Positions 22,988-33,500 of a stretch of 64,000 bases of DNA are shown in pieces. The translations under genes were made by a program, and so were the position numbers. Each line of letters starts with the position of its first letter. Positions within the stretch are counted from its first letter, which is position 1. Origin of the DNA: Roseivirga thermotolerans (lineage in GTDB: Bacteria; Bacteroidota; Bacteroidia; Cytophagales; Cyclobacteriaceae); contig NZ_BNAG01000003.1 in the NCBI RefSeq assembly GCF_014653175.1, positions 62,001 through 126,000 of the forward strand. Direction: 5' to 3'. The notes beneath the pieces were generated by a model. That model did not search any database. It was not told the DNA's origin and saw nothing but the letters and a program-made list of their open reading frames with translations.

Positions 22988-23572
22988 ATGGGTTTTTTCG
23001 AAGATGTAGTGGGCAAAATTTTTGGTAAGCAGCCACCCAAAGCAGCTTTTGTACATGAGATGCTTCGCAGAAGCACTAAGGAGCTGGCCTCTTACCAGAG
23101 CTGGTTAGGAGGAGAAGGTCAAAAGCAGTTGGTTCACGATATTCAGCATGCCTATTACATGAAAAAGCAAGGCATACTTTCTTCTATCGATGTGCACATT
23201 CTGGACACTCAATACTCCAATGGTTTTGCGGTAAGTTTCAATCCCTCCATTGGTCACGAAAACTTTAGAAATCTTTTCGATTTCTTTAAAGAAAAAGTTT
23301 TGGACAGCGGTTATAAATTATCTCAGGGCGACCGCAGGGTGCTGGACAAAGAAACCCATGAAGAAACCATAGAAAAATGGTATTTAAAGCCAGTTACTGA
23401 AGAATTGGGGCAGCCAATTATTAATCAGCGTTATGGCAACGTGCTCATAGAAAAGGTTGATGTGAACCGAAAGCCGAGTTTTATTAAATTCATGGCCAAC
23501 ATTTATCAAGATCGACAGTATACAAAAGCCGAACCTTTTCAAGATTTGTTCGATAAAGTCTTTGAATCATAA
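22988..23572 (+). CDS. hypothetical protein, 194 aa
   Basis: The protein begins GFFEDVVGKIFGKQPPK and later has HDIQHAYYMKKQGILSSIDV and FKEKVLDSGYKLSQGDRRVL. It has no signal peptide or membrane segment. I do not recognise the family. It lies 10 bases before a small secreted protein gene and may share its promoter. Confidence 0.7.
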   Translation: MGFFEDVVGKIFGKQPPKAAFVHEMLRRSTKELASYQSWLGGEGQKQLVHDIQHAYYMKKQGILSSIDVHILDTQYSNGFAVSFNPSIGHENFRNLFDFFKEKVLDSGYKLSQGDRRVLDKETHEETIEKWYLKPVTEELGQPIINQRYGNVLIEKVDVNRKPSFIKFMANIYQDRQYTKAEPFQDLFDKVFES

Positions 23573-23582
23573 TTAAACCCAA

Positions 23583-23948
23583 ATGAAGAAATTTTTATTC
23601 GTATTGCTGTTCGGCCTGGTGGGCTTTGGACTGGAGCAAAAAGCAGAAGCACAAATTTTTACGACCAAACTTAAAATCACAGTGGTAGATGAGTTGGGCA
23701 ATGTGGTACCCGATGCTAAGGTAACCCTCTATGCCAACGCCAATGATTACAAAGCCGAGAAAAACCCTGTTCAGGAGTTTCAGCTTACCAATAAGAAAGG
23801 CATAGTTACCTTTAAGGGCCTCAACCAAAAACAATATTATGTGAAGGTAGAAAAGGGCGATAAGACCAATGCCGGTGGTGGCGAAATTATCTCCGATTTG
23901 GAACCTAAAAAACTAAACAAGGCCAATGTGGTTATCTCAGAGCTCTGA
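23583..23948 (+). CDS. secreted protein with one Ig-like/carboxypeptidase-regulatory domain, 121 aa
   Basis: A signal peptide (MKKFLFVLLFGLVGFGLEQK, then AEAQ) is followed by a single beta-sandwich-like domain: LKITVVDELGNVVPDAKVTL, then FQLTNKKGIVTFKGLNQKQY and YVKVEKGDKTN. This layout is that of the carboxypeptidase-regulatory or SdrD-B-like fold common on exported Bacteroidota proteins. Its end overlaps the NUDIX gene by 23 bases. Confidence 0.75.
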   Translation: MKKFLFVLLFGLVGFGLEQKAEAQIFTTKLKITVVDELGNVVPDAKVTLYANANDYKAEKNPVQEFQLTNKKGIVTFKGLNQKQYYVKVEKGDKTNAGGGEIISDLEPKKLNKANVVISEL

Positions 23949-24504
23949 CAAAGAGCTGCTAAAGAAAAAATTGCTGGGCTATTCGCCAGAAAACCCAGCG
24001 GAAAAAGCATTCAGAGAACGAATGCTTTTTTTGCTTGAAAGCTACCCTAACTGTTTTGAAAGAAGTCTGGAGCATGCCCATTTCACCGCTTCGGCCTGGG
24101 TGGTAAACGAGGAGCGAACCCACTGCTTGCTTACCCACCATGCCAAACTAAACCGGTGGCTCCAATTGGGAGGGCATGCCGATGGCGAAGCAGCTCTGTG
24201 GAAGGTGGCTCTCAAAGAAGTGAGTGAAGAATCAGGTTTAAAAAACCTTCAATTGATTGATGAAGAAATTTTCGATATTGATATTCATTTAATCCCTGAG
24301 TATAAGGGTATTCCGGCTCACGATCATTATGATGTTAGGTTCCTTGTTTTGGCATCTATGAATGAACCGCTTCAATTCAACCATGAAGCAAAAGACATGG
24401 CCTGGCTACCGCTGGAAAAAGTGAAGCAGCAAGTAAAGCAAAACGATTCCATTGTAAGAATGCTGAACAAAACCGTTCAATTGAAAATTAATAAAGGAGA
24501 TTAA
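23926..24504 (+). CDS. NUDIX hydrolase, 192 aa
   Basis: The NUDIX box reads GGHADGEAALWKVALKEVSE followed by ESGL, matching GX5EX7REUXEEXGU with lysine in place of the arginine. The rest of the fold (HLIPEYKGIPAHDHYDVRFL) fits. Such enzymes cleave nucleoside diphosphates linked to another group; the substrate is unknown. ATG 23926 lies inside the end of the previous gene. Confidence 0.88.
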   Translation: MWLSQSSDKELLKKKLLGYSPENPAEKAFRERMLFLLESYPNCFERSLEHAHFTASAWVVNEERTHCLLTHHAKLNRWLQLGGHADGEAALWKVALKEVSEESGLKNLQLIDEEIFDIDIHLIPEYKGIPAHDHYDVRFLVLASMNEPLQFNHEAKDMAWLPLEKVKQQVKQNDSIVRMLNKTVQLKINKGD

Positions 24505-24538
24505 TGTTCCTCCTTATTCACAGCGTTATATTTAACCT

Positions 24539-27385
24539 ATGATAAACTCCAAAAAGCAGGCTGTACTCCCTGTTCTGGTTCTGGTCTATGTGCTGGTGTG
24601 CAGTATTCTGGTTTTTACATACCAAGACGAAAAAAAATCACCGCCCGAAATAGAGACTCCCCGGTCTTCTTTTTATCAAAAAGAAAATGTTCAGTCGCGG
24701 CAGGAGTATGAACAAGAAATGCTGGTGAACCCGGCAACGGGTAAAGTACCTGCAAATATTCGTAAACAAGAATTGGAGTTTGCGCGTGAAGTAAACCTTC
24801 AAAATACCCTGAACAAAACACCTCGCTCGGCATCTTCAGGAAATGGCACCAAAAACCATCAGCTATTATGGCTCCCTGTTGGGCCGGAAAATATTGCGGG
24901 AAGAACCCGGGCCATAGCTTTAGACATTCGCAATGAGCAAATTATACTGGCCGGAGGAGTTTCCGGAGGAGTGTGGAAGTCGGAAAATCTTGGGCAGAAT
25001 TGGTTCAAAACCACAGCCTCTGACCAGCTGCAGAGCGTAACCACCATAACGCAAGATATACGCACCGGTAAAGAAGACATTTGGTACTACGGAACCGGGG
25101 AGCTGGTGGGTAACTCCAGTCGGGCACCGGGAGCACCCTTTAGAGGCGATGGTATCTTTAAATCGACCAACGGAGGCGACAGCTGGGAGCCCTTGCCTTC
25201 AACACAGTCCAACTCGCCCGGTATATTTAACTCACCCTTTCAATACGTATGGGATATAACCACAAATCCCAACAACCTGGCCGAAGATGAAGTGTTGGCA
25301 GCCATCTATGGAGCCATTGTACGATCTACCGATGGTGGCCAAACCTGGACAACCGTGTTGGGGACAGATTTAATCAATAATCCACCTACCTTCGATTTAA
25401 ACAACATTCCGGCAGAATTTTTTACCGATATACATCGCACCGAGAGTGGGGTGTTTTATGCCACACTAAGTTCGGCCACCAATATGGCAGGCGGAGAAAG
25501 TCGCAACGGAGGTATCTATCGTTCGGAGGATGGTCAAAACTGGCAGCGTATACTCTCGCTGTTTCGTCCGGGCGAAGAGAGCTTTAGAAGAATTGAGATT
25601 GCCTCATCCAGATCAAACCCCGGGTTGCTCTACTTTTTAGCGGAAAGCAGCAAAGGCTATCGTTTGTGGAAATATGTGGAGGGAGAAGGCTTTACAGACT
25701 ACTCGGCCAACGTGCCCATAGAAACGGAAGAGTTAGAAGCATTCGACTCACAAGGTTCGTATAATCTCACCGTGGCCATTCACCCCACAAACCCAAACGT
25801 GGTATTTATAGGAGGAACTAACCTTTACCGGTCTACCGATGGGTTCGCCACTGCCGATAATATTTCCTGGATTGGTGGTTATGATCCCGAGTCGGAAAAC
25901 ATAAGCACTTACCCCAACCATCACCCCGATCAGCATGCTATTCATTTCATCCATGCTTTTCCGGACGCTCTTATTTCTACTAACGATGGTGGAGTGTTTA
26001 TAACCAGCGATTCAAGGGCAGAAAAAGTTACTTATATACCGTTAAACAACACCTTTGTGACCACCCAGTTTTATACGGCTTCCTATAGCCGGTATCCATT
26101 GGAAGAAGTGGTGCTTGGTGGTACACAAGACAATGGCTCTATATTAACGCTCGATAAGTTGGTGAACCAAGGCCCTAACGGCATCAGGATTTTGGGCGGA
26201 GACGGTGGCTTTACAGCCTCAACCCCTTATGGCTATTACTACTACCTGTCTTTCCAGAACTCGCGAATTTTCAGGCTCACGCTAAATCGCAATGCGGAGA
26301 TAACCTCCTTCGCAAGAGTAGATCCGGTTGGAGGCGGTACAGATCCCAGCCAATCGTACCTGTTTGTGAACCCCTACGTGCTCGATCCTAACAATGCCAA
26401 TCGAATGTACCTGGCCGGTGGCGATTTTGTATGGTACAACCAAAATCTGTCGCAAATTCCGGCCGGAAGTCAAAGCCCGGCACGAGTTAACTGGAAAAGG
26501 CTCACAAGAACAGAGGTGCAGGCAGGAGTAATTAGCGCCATTCAGGTATCTACCAACCCTAAAGACATTGTTTACTATGGTACCGGAAACGGTCAGTTAT
26601 TTAGAATAGACAATGCCCATTCCGATATTTATTCGGTAAAAGAAATTACGGGCCAAGAATTTCCGGTGGGTGGTTACATTCGCTGCATAGCCATAGACCC
26701 AACCGATGCCAACCACATATTGGTGGCTTTTTCTAACTATGGTGTAAAGAGCCTTTTCCGAAGTACCGATGGTGGAACCACATTTACTCACGTGTCTGGC
26801 AATCTGGAAGAGTTTGAAGACGGAACAGGCAATGGGCCTTCTTTCCGCTGGGCCGCCATTGTGCCTAAAACTGACGGAACCAAGCTGTATTATGCAGCTA
26901 CCAGCACCGGCCTGTACTCCACTACTTCGCTAGAAGGAAATGTGGTGTGGGAACAAGAGTCTCCCGAAGGCATTGGCAATATGGTGGTGAACATGATAGA
27001 TTTTAGGCAGAGCGATGGAAAAATGGTAGCCGCAACACATGGCAATGGCTTGTATACAGCCCAGGCAGATGGCGTGGTGCCCAACGAAAACCTGGTGGTT
27101 GAAGAAGATTTTGAAATTGCCAATGTATACCCCAATCCTTTTGCCGATGAGGTAACTATTGAGGTCAATGCGCCTCGCACCCGTTTGCTCATCATCCGGG
27201 TCTACGACTCAAGGGGCAATGAGGTAAAAAGAGTCACCAGCAACCTGGCCTTTGTAGGTCAGAACGACTTCTTCTGGGACGGCACCAACTCATTGGGGCA
27301 GCCGGTAGGCAATGGGGTCTATTTAATTCGGGTTACATACGAACAAAAAAGCTACAGTCGTAAGGTAGTATTACAGAGAGAATAG
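24539..27385 (+). CDS. exported BNR/sortilin-like repeat protein with type IX secretion tail, 948 aa
   Basis: After an N-terminal hydrophobic segment (VLPVLVLVYVLVCSILVFTY), repeated GGxWKSxxxGxxW and STDGGxTW units (GIFKSTNGGDSWEP, RSTDGGQTWTTV, SLFRSTDGGTTFTH) indicate a beta-propeller like those of VPS10/sortilin and glycosyl hydrolase-like exported proteins. The last 85 residues, from VYPNPFADEVTIEV to YSRKVVLQRE, are a type A sorting domain for the type IX secretion system. It is expected on the cell surface or outside. The ligand or enzymatic activity is unknown. Confidence 0.85.
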   Translation: MINSKKQAVLPVLVLVYVLVCSILVFTYQDEKKSPPEIETPRSSFYQKENVQSRQEYEQEMLVNPATGKVPANIRKQELEFAREVNLQNTLNKTPRSASSGNGTKNHQLLWLPVGPENIAGRTRAIALDIRNEQIILAGGVSGGVWKSENLGQNWFKTTASDQLQSVTTITQDIRTGKEDIWYYGTGELVGNSSRAPGAPFRGDGIFKSTNGGDSWEPLPSTQSNSPGIFNSPFQYVWDITTNPNNLAEDEVLAAIYGAIVRSTDGGQTWTTVLGTDLINNPPTFDLNNIPAEFFTDIHRTESGVFYATLSSATNMAGGESRNGGIYRSEDGQNWQRILSLFRPGEESFRRIEIASSRSNPGLLYFLAESSKGYRLWKYVEGEGFTDYSANVPIETEELEAFDSQGSYNLTVAIHPTNPNVVFIGGTNLYRSTDGFATADNISWIGGYDPESENISTYPNHHPDQHAIHFIHAFPDALISTNDGGVFITSDSRAEKVTYIPLNNTFVTTQFYTASYSRYPLEEVVLGGTQDNGSILTLDKLVNQGPNGIRILGGDGGFTASTPYGYYYYLSFQNSRIFRLTLNRNAEITSFARVDPVGGGTDPSQSYLFVNPYVLDPNNANRMYLAGGDFVWYNQNLSQIPAGSQSPARVNWKRLTRTEVQAGVISAIQVSTNPKDIVYYGTGNGQLFRIDNAHSDIYSVKEITGQEFPVGGYIRCIAIDPTDANHILVAFSNYGVKSLFRSTDGGTTFTHVSGNLEEFEDGTGNGPSFRWAAIVPKTDGTKLYYAATSTGLYSTTSLEGNVVWEQESPEGIGNMVVNMIDFRQSDGKMVAATHGNGLYTAQADGVVPNENLVVEEDFEIANVYPNPFADEVTIEVNAPRTRLLIIRVYDSRGNEVKRVTSNLAFVGQNDFFWDGTNSLGQPVGNGVYLIRVTYEQKSYSRKVVLQRE

Positions 27386-27410
27386 ATTTTTTCTACTGTA
27401 AGACTACTGC

Positions 27411-27418
27411 TATCTTTA
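27411..27418 (+). promoter_or_regulatory. possible -7 promoter element before the TPR lipoprotein gene
   Basis: TATCTTTA is one base from TAnnTTTG, with a T-run (from 27387) about 20 bases upstream. It lies 18 bases before the ATG at 27437. Confidence 0.35.
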
Positions 27419-27436
27419 CCGCCTCAAAACAAAGCT

Positions 27437-28147
27437 ATGAGGGGCAAACTAACCATTTTCGCAGTCGTTACACTTTTAATGTTCTCGTGCTCACCGTCAG
27501 AAGAAGAGTTGGTGCAGCAAGGCAGAGAACTAATGGGGCAGGAAAACTACGCTGAAGCTTTAAAAAAGCTGAATAAAGCCCTCGAGAAGAACCCACAAAA
27601 CTATGTGGCTCTCAATGCCAAAGGAGTGGCCCTCTTGCGTATTGGCCAACTCGATGAGTCCATTGAGGTGTTTACCCAAGCCATCAATACCGATACCACC
27701 CAGTATCAGGCATTTTTTAATAGGGGTAATGCGTTCAGGCTTTTAGGCCGAGACAATGAGGCTATGCAGGACTATGACTATGTAACGGAGATAAAGCCTG
27801 ATGTGGTAGATGCTTACCTGAACAGAGGGGCTATTCTTTTTAAGTATAATGAGTTTGACAGAGCCTTGTTCGATTTTGAGTTTGCCTTGCGCATGGATCC
27901 TAACAATGCTTTGATCTATCTGAACAAAGGGAAAGCCGAACTGCGCATCAATAATTTTGAAGATGCCACCTACGACCTCAAAAAAGCTATTGAGATAAAA
28001 CCGGACTATGGAGAGGCCTATTACTGGCTGGGGTTGGCCGAGTTGACCCGAGACAATAAACCTCAGGGCTGCGAATACCTGAACAGTGCAGCAAGCCTTG
28101 GTTTTGAAGGCGCCATGGAGGCTATTTCACAAAACTGTATGCAGTAG
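27437..28147 (+). CDS. TPR-repeat lipoprotein, 236 aa
   Basis: A lipoprotein signal ends at the cysteine of LLMFSCSPSE (residue 18). Six or so tetratricopeptide repeats follow, e.g. EALKKLNKALEKNPQNYVAL, AFFNRGNAFRLLGRDNEAMQ and EAYYWLGLAELTRDNKPQGC. Such proteins are scaffolds for protein-protein contacts in the periplasm or on the membrane. It abuts the next gene, whose GTG start shares the last base of its stop. Confidence 0.85.
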   Translation: MRGKLTIFAVVTLLMFSCSPSEEELVQQGRELMGQENYAEALKKLNKALEKNPQNYVALNAKGVALLRIGQLDESIEVFTQAINTDTTQYQAFFNRGNAFRLLGRDNEAMQDYDYVTEIKPDVVDAYLNRGAILFKYNEFDRALFDFEFALRMDPNNALIYLNKGKAELRINNFEDATYDLKKAIEIKPDYGEAYYWLGLAELTRDNKPQGCEYLNSAASLGFEGAMEAISQNCMQ

Positions 28148-29106
28148 TGGCACAAATTGGTGTAGATATTGGCCGTGCAGAAGAAATTCTGAGGCAGGGA
28201 GGGCTGGTGGCGATTCCTACCGAAACCGTATACGGGCTTGCCGGTAATGCGCTGAAGGAAAGTAGTGTTAGCAAGATATTTAAGGCTAAGAACAGACCCT
28301 CATTCGACCCTCTGATTGTGCATACCAACTCTCTTCACAAGGTAGAGTCGTTTGTTCGATACATACCTGATCAGGCCATTCAACTAGCGAAGCAGTTTTG
28401 GCCGGGACCACTCACATTGCTTCTACAAAAAAAGAGCATTGTGCCCGACCTGGTAACCTCAGGGTTGGACTCGGTGGCCGTTCGAATTCCCAACCACGAA
28501 TTAACACTCAGCCTGCTGGCTCAACTGGAGTTTCCTCTGGCCGCTCCAAGTGCCAACCCGTTTGGCTATGTGAGCCCCACCACCGCAGAACATGTGGAAG
28601 CCCAACTGGGACATACTGTGGATTACATTTTAGATGGAGGGGCTTGCCGGGTGGGTGTAGAGTCTACCATAGTGAGTTTTTTGGAAGAAAAACCTAAGGT
28701 GCTCCGTTTGGGAGGGCTTGCTGTAGAGCAAATAGAAGAGGTAATTGGCTCCGTACGTGTGAACAAACACTCCAGCTCCAGTCCGCAGGCTCCCGGTATG
28801 CTCAAGAGCCATTATGCACCCGGTAAATCGATTGTATGGATTGATGGCTTCAATTGGAAAGCGGCCAATGATTTTTCGCAAATTGGAGCCATAGTATTTC
28901 AACATCCTTTGGAAGAATTGCCTTTAGAGAATCAGTTTGTGTTATCTGCCAAAGGCGATTTGGAAGAGGCGGCAAGAAACCTGTTTACGGCTCTCAGGAC
29001 TATGGACAAAAACAACCACATAGCACTTATACTTACGCAAAGAGTTCCTGATGTGGGGCTGGGTAGAGCCATTAATGATAGACTAAAAAGAGCAACTGCA
29101 AAATAA
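28147..29106 (+). CDS. threonylcarbamoyl-AMP synthase, Sua5/YrdC family, 319 aa
   Basis: The YrdC core has GGLVAIPTETVYGLAGNALK, KIFKAKNRPSFDPLIVH, LTLLLQKKSIVPDLVTSGLD and APSANPFGYVSPTTAEHV. The C-terminal Sua5 domain is present, joined by SPQAPGMLKSHYAPGKSI. It makes threonylcarbamoyl-AMP from threonine, bicarbonate and ATP for the t6A37 modification of tRNAs reading ANN codons. The start is GTG 28147, directly after the TPR gene. Confidence 0.92.
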   Translation: MAQIGVDIGRAEEILRQGGLVAIPTETVYGLAGNALKESSVSKIFKAKNRPSFDPLIVHTNSLHKVESFVRYIPDQAIQLAKQFWPGPLTLLLQKKSIVPDLVTSGLDSVAVRIPNHELTLSLLAQLEFPLAAPSANPFGYVSPTTAEHVEAQLGHTVDYILDGGACRVGVESTIVSFLEEKPKVLRLGGLAVEQIEEVIGSVRVNKHSSSSPQAPGMLKSHYAPGKSIVWIDGFNWKAANDFSQIGAIVFQHPLEELPLENQFVLSAKGDLEEAARNLFTALRTMDKNNHIALILTQRVPDVGLGRAINDRLKRATAK

Positions 29107-29112
29107 CAACCT

Positions 29113-30300
29113 ATGAAAACCATTAACGATTTCAATTTTTCGGGTCAGAGAGCCCTCATAAGAGTAGACTTTAATGTGCCGCTCAATGGAGATTATCAGA
29201 TTACGGACGACACCCGAATAAAGGCTGCTATACCCACCATTCAGAAAGTTCTTGACGATGGTGGAGCAGTTGTATTGATGTCTCACCTTGGTCGCCCTAA
29301 AGATCAGCCCGAAGAAAAGTATTCCCTCAAACATCTCGTTGGCCATTTGTCAGAAGTGTTTTCTACGGAAGTAAAGTTTGCAGACGATTGTATCGGAGAT
29401 AAAGCAAAGTCGCTTTCAGCAAACCTAAAGGCCGGAGAAATACTTTTGTTGGAAAACCTGAGGTTTCATAAAGGAGAGACAGCAGGCGATGAAGCCTTTG
29501 CTAAATCATTGGCAGAACATGGAGATATTTACATCAACGATGCCTTTGGCACGGCTCACAGAGCCCACGCATCTACCTCTATAATTGCTCGCTTCTTTAG
29601 CCAGAAAGCATGTGGTTTTGTAATGCAGGCCGAGCTCGAGAATGCCCAGAAAGTACTCGAGAATGCCCAAAAGCCCTATACGGCCATTATGGGTGGGGCT
29701 AAGATTTCCGATAAAATACTCATTATTGAAAGATTGCTCGAAAAGGTGGATAACCTGGTGATTGGTGGAGGTATGGCTTATACCTTCTTTAAAGCATTGG
29801 GTGGTTCTATCGGAAGTTCGTTGCTGGAAGAAGATAAGCTGGACCTTGCGCAAGAACTCATCAAAAAAGCCAAATCCTTAGGGGTAAATCTTATGCTTCC
29901 TATGGATTCTGTAATTGCGGATGCTTTCAGCAATGAAGCCAAAACGCAGGTATGTATAAACACTTCTATTCCGGAAGGTTGGATGGGCCTGGATATAGGG
30001 CCTGAAGCTGCTGAGGTATTTTCGCAAACCATTAAAGAGTCTAAAACCATTCTATGGAATGGGCCAATGGGTGTGTTTGAAATGGACAAATTCTCAGCCG
30101 GAACAAAATCTGTTGCCGAGGCCATCGTAGAAGCAACTAAGAAAGGAGCCTTCTCTCTGATTGGTGGGGGAGATTCTGCTGCTGCTGTCAATACCCTCGG
30201 CTATGGAGAAGAGGTATCATACGTTTCTACCGGAGGTGGAGCTTTACTAGAGTACATGGAAGGTAAAGAACTGCCGGGTGTAGCAGCTTTAGAAGATTAA
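29113..30300 (+). CDS. pgk: phosphoglycerate kinase, 395 aa
   Basis: The N-terminal [20 protein letters not shown], the [16 protein letters not shown] loop and the C-terminal nucleotide region [20 protein letters not shown] with [10 protein letters not shown] are all diagnostic. Full usual length. It transfers phosphate from 1,3-bisphosphoglycerate to ADP in glycolysis. It starts 6 bases after the Sua5-family gene and ends before a strong terminator. Confidence 0.97.
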   Translation: MKTINDFNFSGQRALIRVDFNVPLNGDYQITDDTRIKAAIPTIQKVLDDGGAVVLMSHLGRPKDQPEEKYSLKHLVGHLSEVFSTEVKFADDCIGDKAKSLSANLKAGEILLLENLRFHKGETAGDEAFAKSLAEHGDIYINDAFGTAHRAHASTSIIARFFSQKACGFVMQAELENAQKVLENAQKPYTAIMGGAKISDKILIIERLLEKVDNLVIGGGMAYTFFKALGGSIGSSLLEEDKLDLAQELIKKAKSLGVNLMLPMDSVIADAFSNEAKTQVCINTSIPEGWMGLDIGPEAAEVFSQTIKESKTILWNGPMGVFEMDKFSAGTKSVAEAIVEATKKGAFSLIGGGDSAAAVNTLGYGEEVSYVSTGGGALLEYMEGKELPGVAALED

Positions 30301-30350
30301 TCTTCTGACCCGACTTCTACCCATTCGATTTTTAAAGTGTAAAAATAGAA

Positions 30351-30408
30351 AGACTGTCTCACAAGCCTGTAATGTTTGATACGGGGGAGTGAGACAGTCT
30401 CTTTTTTA
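30351..30408 (+). terminator. strong intrinsic terminator after pgk
   Basis: AGACTGTCTCAC (30351-30362) pairs perfectly with GTGAGACAGTCT (30389-30400), followed by C and six T. A second inverted repeat AGCCGCA/TGCGGCT (30409-30415 and 30449-30455) follows immediately, of unknown role. Confidence 0.85.
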
Positions 30409-30503
30409 AGCCGCATGCATGATTGTAAGGATACATGCTCCCTATTCTTGCGGCTAGTGGTGTTTGTGGAGTACCTTATTACCTCAATAGTAAGCGTTCT
30501 ATT

Positions 30504-33500
30504 TTAACGAACTACAGTTACTGCTCCTTTCTGTTCAAACTGACCTCTTTCCGGCTCAAAGCGCGAGGTAAACCGGATTACATAGGGATACGTACCAAGA
30601 GGAACCAATTCACCGTTAAAGGTGCCATCCCATTTAAAATCTACTGAGTTGCTTTGGTAAATAAGCTCACCCCAGCGGGTGTAAATGAAAATCTGGAAGT
30701 TATCGACAAAGTCATTCGGGAACACAGAGAAGGTATTGTTTGGCGCAGGGCTGCTTGGTGCAAAAGCATTGGGAGCAATAACCTCCGGATCGCAACTTTC
30801 AATAATGGTTACCGAATCGGTGCGAACACAACCAATGGCGGTAGTCATAGTTACGACATACTCTCCCGGGCCTTCCACCGCAAGTGTTCTTCCTCCCTGG
30901 GGGTAGGGCTGACCGTTGCGGGTCCATTCGTAAGTTTCAAAGCCTCTTCCGGCCAAAAGCACAGGATTGGATGTTCGGGTGGAGCAATAGTACTCCACCT
31001 CAGGCAGTAGGCCTTCCGGCACAGCTTGTCTGCGCACAGTAATGCTTCGCTCAATAAAGCAGGTTCCGTTAGAAATGTTCACGGTGTAAACACCTTCGTC
31101 TGTTACACTCACAGAAGAACCGGAAAGCCCTGTAGCCTGACCGTCTCGTGTCCAGGTGTAATTGTTGGGGTTGCCGGAAGTTACGTTTACCGTAAGCGTA
31201 ATGGGTGAGCCGTCATCACAGGCCGGAGACGATGTAAGGCTCGCTTCCAGTGCTTCAGGAATGGTGACGTTGGTTGAAGTACTGCCCGAGCAATTCAGGT
31301 TATCAGAGTGCCTGACCGTTACCGAGTAGGTGTTTGTACTATTCACCGTTATTCTTCTGGTTGTGGCTCCGTTAGACCAGTTATAAGTATAATTCGCTCC
31401 CGGCTGTGGATTGCTCACCTCAGCTTCAAGTGTAATCTCACCTTCACATACATCGCCAATTTCGTTGATCTGAACCACTGGTTGAATGGTAAGGTCGACC
31501 ACTACATTTTCAGAAACTTCACAGCTTCCCGGTGCAGTGGCGGTTACGGTATAGGTGCCGCTCTCGGTCACAGTTACATTAGAGCCACTGGCTGTGTAAC
31601 CGTTAGGGCCTGTCCAGCTAAACGATGCGTTGGCTGTAGAAGAGGAGGCTGTGAGCTGTGCGTTTGGGCCACATTCTTCCACAAAGGGCTCGGTGGTTAA
31701 GTCAACTGGTTGAGGTTCATTAATGACTATACCTGTTTGACTTTGCACGCAGTTTCCATTCGATGTAACCTCAAGATCATACGTTCCTCCACTTAAGCCG
31801 CTTACCTCAAAGTCGTATGTAGTGGCGGCAATTGCTGAATTTATGGTATCGGAAGTCGTATTTCCGTTATCGTTGTTGGTGAGTACATAGCTAATCGGGA
31901 AAACATCCGTGTCAAGCGTAACCCGAATAGAGCCGGTGGGATTGCTACAGTCCGCATCGGTAGCTGTTACATTGGAGATGGTAAAGTCAGGCGGATCATT
32001 TTGCACCTGTATGTTGTCCAGAGTTTGAACACAACCACTGCTGTTATCGGTAATAGTTACGGTATAAGTATCGGCTGCCAGGTTGCTTACCGGTTCAACA
32101 GCCGGACCCGCAATTGAGTTTTGTGCCACTTGCCCGGTAGAGTTGCCGGTAACGGTATATGAGTAACTTCCTGTTGTGGAAATGTTTAGCTCAAAGCTAC
32201 CATTGCTGGCCCCGCAGGCAGGGTTTACAATATTGGTTGCAGTAGCTTGCGCTAAGGGGTTAATGGTTACCCGAGTAGTGTCGTTCACAAAACAGCCGGC
32301 ATTGATGGGGTCTTCAATAGATACCACGTACAAGTATTCTCCCGGATTGCTGCTGTCAACCGTTGCTCTTCTCTGATTAGGCAGAGTTGTGGTAGAGTTG
32401 TCGGGGTTTCGTACGGTCCAGATGTAATTGTTGGCTGTAACCTCCGGGTCTAGTGTCAGGGCTCCATTCTGACAAATGGTGCTGGCTTCCGGCAGGTTAA
32501 TTTCGAAAGGAGGTCCAACAAACGTTTCGCCCGAACTATAACAACCCAGTGCATTACTGATGGTAACGGTATAGATTTCTTCTTGAGTAACTGTAAAGGT
32601 TCTGCTGGTCGATACTACTGTGCCTTGGCTATCGGTCCACTCAAATGTAAGTCCCGGATCGTCCGGATTTCCCTGCCCTAGAGCATCCAGGGTATAAGTG
32701 TCTCCTTCGCAAAGTGAAATAGCTTGCGGAATCATTGGAGGATCAGGTGTTGCAAAAACTTCTATTTGCTGTACCAGGGTAGTATCAAGGCCACAGCGGT
32801 TTACGATGTTGAGCGAAATGTTGAAAAGCCCTGTTTGATCTTCGGTAAACACGTAGGCTGTGTCTTGCCCTTGAGCACTGAACACCGTGTTGTTGTCGCT
32901 CTGCCTGGTAATGCTCCAATAGAACTCATCAATATCGGAGGTGCCCGTTCCGCTCATAGCAATGCGCTCTTCCACACAGGTTTCGTCTGGGGCACTCATG
33001 CCCGGCAGTTGTTGCGGGTTGGCATTGTTTTGCACAAAATTGGGTAGGCCAAGCCTTGAATGCCCAACTGTAAGCACTACAGCCTGAGGGGTGAATCCTG
33101 AGTTGGCTGTGGTGTCTTCATTGGCGTTGATGGAGGCTACAAAAGCGGAACCTCCCGGATTACCCGGAGTTTCTACAGCTACGTAGATGGCTCCGTTAGG
33201 ACCGGTTTGTATTTGTCCATAATTCACATTCTGATTTTGGCCGCTGGTTATATCGGCTCTGGAGGCTAGCCTGGAAGCCTCAGTAGAGAAGGAGTCTACC
33301 CGGTACTCCAATATTCTTCCACCCGGGCTGCTTCCCGATCGGTTGTTCATGGTGGCAAACAGCTTAATTCCTCCTGTTGAAAAATGTACGTCATAAACCT
33401 CATCATTGGCACTGCCTCCTTCGTTGAGGTCTATTCGGTACTCAAACTCTACAATTTCACCGGTTTGAGGATCGAAATCGAAAAGCTCTACATAATCCTC

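Noticed and set aside
24615-27195. Several antisense frames in the BNR-repeat protein gene
   Set aside because: They have no start context or protein-like pattern and lie within a clear coding region.
30409-30455. Inverted repeat AGCCGCA/TGCGGCT after the pgk terminator considered as a second terminator
   Set aside because: The loop is 33 bases and no T-run follows on either strand; role unclear.
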